This document shows positions 62,013 to 64,000 of a DNA stretch of 64,000 nt, one piece after another (the stretch's first letter is position 1; each line of letters begins with the position of its first letter). Position numbers and translations under genes: made by a program. Source of the DNA: JACADW01 sp963747985 (GTDB lineage Bacteria > Acidobacteriota > UBA6911); assembly GCA_963747985.1 (NCBI GenBank), contig CAVVHG010000012.1:186001-250000 (forward strand). The letters run 5' to 3'. Below the pieces are notes generated by a model, which was not told the origin of the DNA, did not search any database, and saw only the letters and a list, made by a program, of their open reading frames with translations.

Positions 62013-63404
62013 CTAGATTTTCCACGGAGCCCGATACTCGTAATCCATCATCCGGCTCGCCTGCTCACTGTTGGTGATTCGTTCGTTCTTTGCGTCCCAC
62101 TCGAGCCGGCACCGGGCAGCCAGCGCAATGTTGGCGAGGTGAGCGAACGTGGTTGAGCGGTGCCCGGTTTCCAGGTCGCAGTTGCACCGGGCGCGCGACT
62201 TCACGCAGTCCAGAAAATTTCGGATGTGCTGATGAGTGAGATCCCCGTCCATCGGCGCGAGTTCCTGCATTTCGACTCGCTCGGCAGGCTTCTGAAACTG
62301 CCCTCTTTCCGACGGGAGGAGCTTGCATCCCCGTGCTTCCTCCCCCGGGTACAGGCCGCCAAGCGTACCGCAGAACTCGATTTCTCCGGTCTGCAACGGT
62401 CTGCTGTGACATGCCTCGTACTGGCCGAATACCATCAGTCTTCCCGAGGCAAATTCAAATGTGACTTCGAGAGTGTCCGGGATGGTCCGGTCATCCTGCA
62501 CCAGATACTTGCCTCCGTGGGCGGTCACCGAGACAGGTGCTTCCTCATCCAATACCCATCGCATGGCGTCGCAATAGTGCACACCCCAGTTGCCCATCTG
62601 TGAGGAGTAGTCCAGCCACCAGCGGAACTTGTAGGGAGCGATGCTGTACCGATACGGGCGGAAGGCGCGCGGCCCCAGCCACATGTCCCAGTCCAGCCCC
62701 TTCGGTGGCGATGCATCGGGATATCTCCCGATCCCGTTCGGAAACATGTTGCTGACATGATAAGCACGGGCGACGCTCACGCGGCCGATCTTCCCCTGTT
62801 GGACGAGCGTGTGGAGATGCTTGTACAGGTTCGAGGAGCGGCGGTGGAGGCCGACCTGGGTGACCCTTTTGTAATGCTTCTCGGCATCGACCATCTTGCG
62901 GCCTTCGGGAATCGTCACCGTCAGCGGTTTCTCGACGTACACGTCCTTGCCCGCTTCGAGCGCGGCGATGGTTTGGATCGCATGCCAGTGATCGGGCGTG
63001 GCGATCACGACCGCGTCGATGTCTTTCTGCTCGAGCAGCCGGCGAAAGTCCTTGTACCGGGCCGGAGACGGGTCGAAGCGTTCTCCCATCTGTGGAATCC
63101 GGCCTTCACCCAGCGACTCTTCCATACCGGGGTCAACCTGTGCCCGGTCCCGGTTCAGATACGGCTCGTAAACGTCGCACAGCGCAGCCACCTGGCAATC
63201 CTTCTGGGCCATGAAGCCCTCCAGGAGTTGCGACCCCCGGTTTCCGACGCCGATAAAGCCGACACGGATCTTGTCGTTCGCGCCCGGCACTTTTTGAATC
63301 GCCGGAGCACCGGATACCTCGACGGCGATCGTACCTCCGGCCGCTGCCGCTGCACAATTTTTCAGAAAATCACGTCTGGTAGCCACGTTTGCATCGTTTT
63401 GCAT
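62013..63404 (-). CDS. Tat-exported Gfo/Idh/MocA-family oxidoreductase
   Basis: A 463-residue NAD(P)-dependent oxidoreductase. ATRRDFLKNCAAAAAGGTIA is a strong Tat leader, so it is exported with its cofactor. The Rossmann fold has RVGFIGVGNRGSQLLEGF, the conserved E-K-P is in DVYVEKPLTV, and the H-x-x-D-like site is in GNWGVHYCDAMRWVL. Such proteins act on sugars, inositols or glycosides in the periplasm of Planctomycetes, Verrucomicrobia and Acidobacteria. It is the last gene before the hairpin array. Substrate unknown. Confidence 0.92.
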   Translation of the reverse strand: MQNDANVATRRDFLKNCAAAAAGGTIAVEVSGAPAIQKVPGANDKIRVGFIGVGNRGSQLLEGFMAQKDCQVAALCDVYEPYLNRDRAQVDPGMEESLGEGRIPQMGERFDPSPARYKDFRRLLEQKDIDAVVIATPDHWHAIQTIAALEAGKDVYVEKPLTVTIPEGRKMVDAEKHYKRVTQVGLHRRSSNLYKHLHTLVQQGKIGRVSVARAYHVSNMFPNGIGRYPDASPPKGLDWDMWLGPRAFRPYRYSIAPYKFRWWLDYSSQMGNWGVHYCDAMRWVLDEEAPVSVTAHGGKYLVQDDRTIPDTLEVTFEFASGRLMVFGQYEACHSRPLQTGEIEFCGTLGGLYPGEEARGCKLLPSERGQFQKPAERVEMQELAPMDGDLTHQHIRNFLDCVKSRARCNCDLETGHRSTTFAHLANIALAARCRLEWDAKNERITNSEQASRMMDYEYRAPWKI

Positions 63405-63455
63405 TGAAACACTCCTTTTCCCGGCAGACTAGCCGTTGCCTTGGACCTGTGTGCC

Positions 63456-63806
63456 GCACCTTCGGTGCTCGTTTCCAGAACCGTAATTATCTCCCGGCCT
63501 TACGGCCGGGCCTACTCACTGCCGGCCCTTCGGGCCTGGTCTTCCATCCCTCAAAGGATTCAGCCCAAGTAGGTCAGGTCTGTTGGGCCTGACCTCGATC
63601 GGTCCGGGTCCGGTCTGGCAGACCGGATTCACTCACCGCCTCTACGAGGCTGGACCGGAGATCACTCTCGGCCTTGTGCTCAAACTGATCAGGCGAAGAG
63701 AGAGGCGCGAAGCGCCGGCAATGAGTAGCCACGCGCGTAAGCGCGTGGTTGCGGGTGACAAACAGAACCGAGGCCCGAAGGGCCGGCACAATTGAATCGA
63801 ACAATT
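63456..63806. repeat. Dense array of ten perfect short hairpins
   Basis: Ten perfect stems in 350 bases, each different in sequence: 63456-63468 (GCACC/GGTGC), 63493-63510 (CCCGGCC/GGCCGGG), 63524-63536 (GGCCC/GGGCC), 63571-63595 (AGGTCAGG/CCTGACCT), 63609-63627 (TCCGGTC/GACCGGA), 63638-63650 (GCCTC/GAGGC), 63704-63716 (GGCGC/GCGCC), 63729-63748 (CCACGCGC/GCGCGTGG), 63772-63784 (GGCCC/GGGCC) and 63790-63806 (AATTG/CAATT). Most loops are TTC, GAA, TAC, TTAC or GTAA. No protein frame of significance fits, and no transposase. Bases 63807-63883 show nothing. Confidence 0.8.
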
Positions 63807-63883
63807 CATTCACGTGCTTTCCCCGTCATACTCCACGCGTCGCCTCTCTGCGGCGCCGGGGGGAACCGCCACACTCAGGGCCC

Positions 63884-64000
63884 TCATTGCTTATCCGGCG
63901 GCTGTAGTTCCTTCTGTACCGACTCGGTGAATTCGGCGTCCGGGCTCTCCTCCTGCTTCTTGAATTCGTTGAAAGTGGACAACGCCCGCTCGGATTCTTC
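63884..64000 (-). CDS. C-terminal end of an unknown protein, cut by the window edge
   Basis: The last 38 codons of a leftward gene run off the right edge, ending TGA at 63884. The peptide reads TFNEFKKQEESPDAEFTESV then QKELQPPDKQ, charged and Gln/Glu-rich, as in a flexible C-terminal tail. No family can be named. The gene lies upstream of the hairpin array in the same direction as the Gfo/Idh gene. Confidence 0.6.
   Translation of the reverse strand, partial: EESERALSTFNEFKKQEESPDAEFTESVQKELQPPDKQ

Noticed and set aside
63456..63806. CRISPR array
   Set aside because: Stems differ in sequence and spacing, there is no repeated direct unit of 25-40 bases and no cas gene.

Overview
The window is about 64 kb of high-GC DNA, most likely chromosome from a soil or groundwater member of the Acidobacteriota, possibly a metagenome assembly. 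The inference rests on gene families seen together: a MacB-like permease of the acidobacterial ADOP type plus a deleted second copy, a one-component winged-helix/TPR regulator, and many Tat- or Sec-exported sugar-handling enzymes (Gfo/Idh/MocA, UxuA-like, RpiB-like). No rRNA, tRNA, CRISPR array, prophage or complete insertion sequence was found.

Layout. 0-5.5 kb: an AraD1/GguC-type protein, an ABC-2 ATPase/permease pair fused by an internal deletion, and a full ADOP permease. 5.7-10 kb: proC followed by two GT4 glycosyltransferases and a nucleotide-sugar epimerase. 10-15.8 kb: a Tat-exported UxuA-like protein, a secreted nitrilase-fold hydrolase, a ClC-channel fragment, and a two-subunit molybdenum hydroxylase. 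16-23.5 kb: an SLC13 carrier with RCK domains, then a sugar island (clan-A glycosidase, ROK kinase, SIS isomerase/deaminase, FucP-like carrier). 23.7-27.6 kb: a truncated LytTR-type receiver, nhaR, a release-factor-like protein lacking its middle domain, and an amino-acid permease. 27.8-33.5 kb: GH15 glucoamylase/trehalase with a fused trehalose-6-P synthase/phosphatase, and a transglutaminase-TPR protein. 33.8-36.4 kb: a sodium/solute symporter and a triply damaged endonuclease V gene. 36.5-44.3 kb: a head-to-tail locus behind a perfect CRP-type palindrome: polytopic membrane protein, processive GT2 synthase, bactofilin-like membrane-anchored protein, YaiO-type barrel, GATase-like exported protein, GT-C-like membrane protein and SGNH hydrolase. 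It reads as an undescribed envelope-glycan synthesis and export system. 44.4-54.2 kb: Tat-RpiB, creatininase, PAP2, AMIN-like protein, mini-ADOP, one-component regulator, pirin, membrane-anchored Nfu-N domain, methyltransferase and sulfatase. 54.3-63.4 kb: an MdtABC-like RND pump (adaptor and two permeases, no outer-membrane factor) and a Tat-exported Gfo/Idh/MocA protein. A partial gene leaves the right edge.

Two themes cut across the window. First, gene decay is frequent: seven loci are truncated, internally deleted or mutated, several with clean joins between distant parts of one gene or of neighbouring genes. Second, intergenic DNA carries several kinds of non-coding structure: arrays of short perfect hairpins with recurring small loops, two degenerate six-base-periodic inverted elements, and a palindrome with GGGGACAGTCACC arms. 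No transposase gene explains these.
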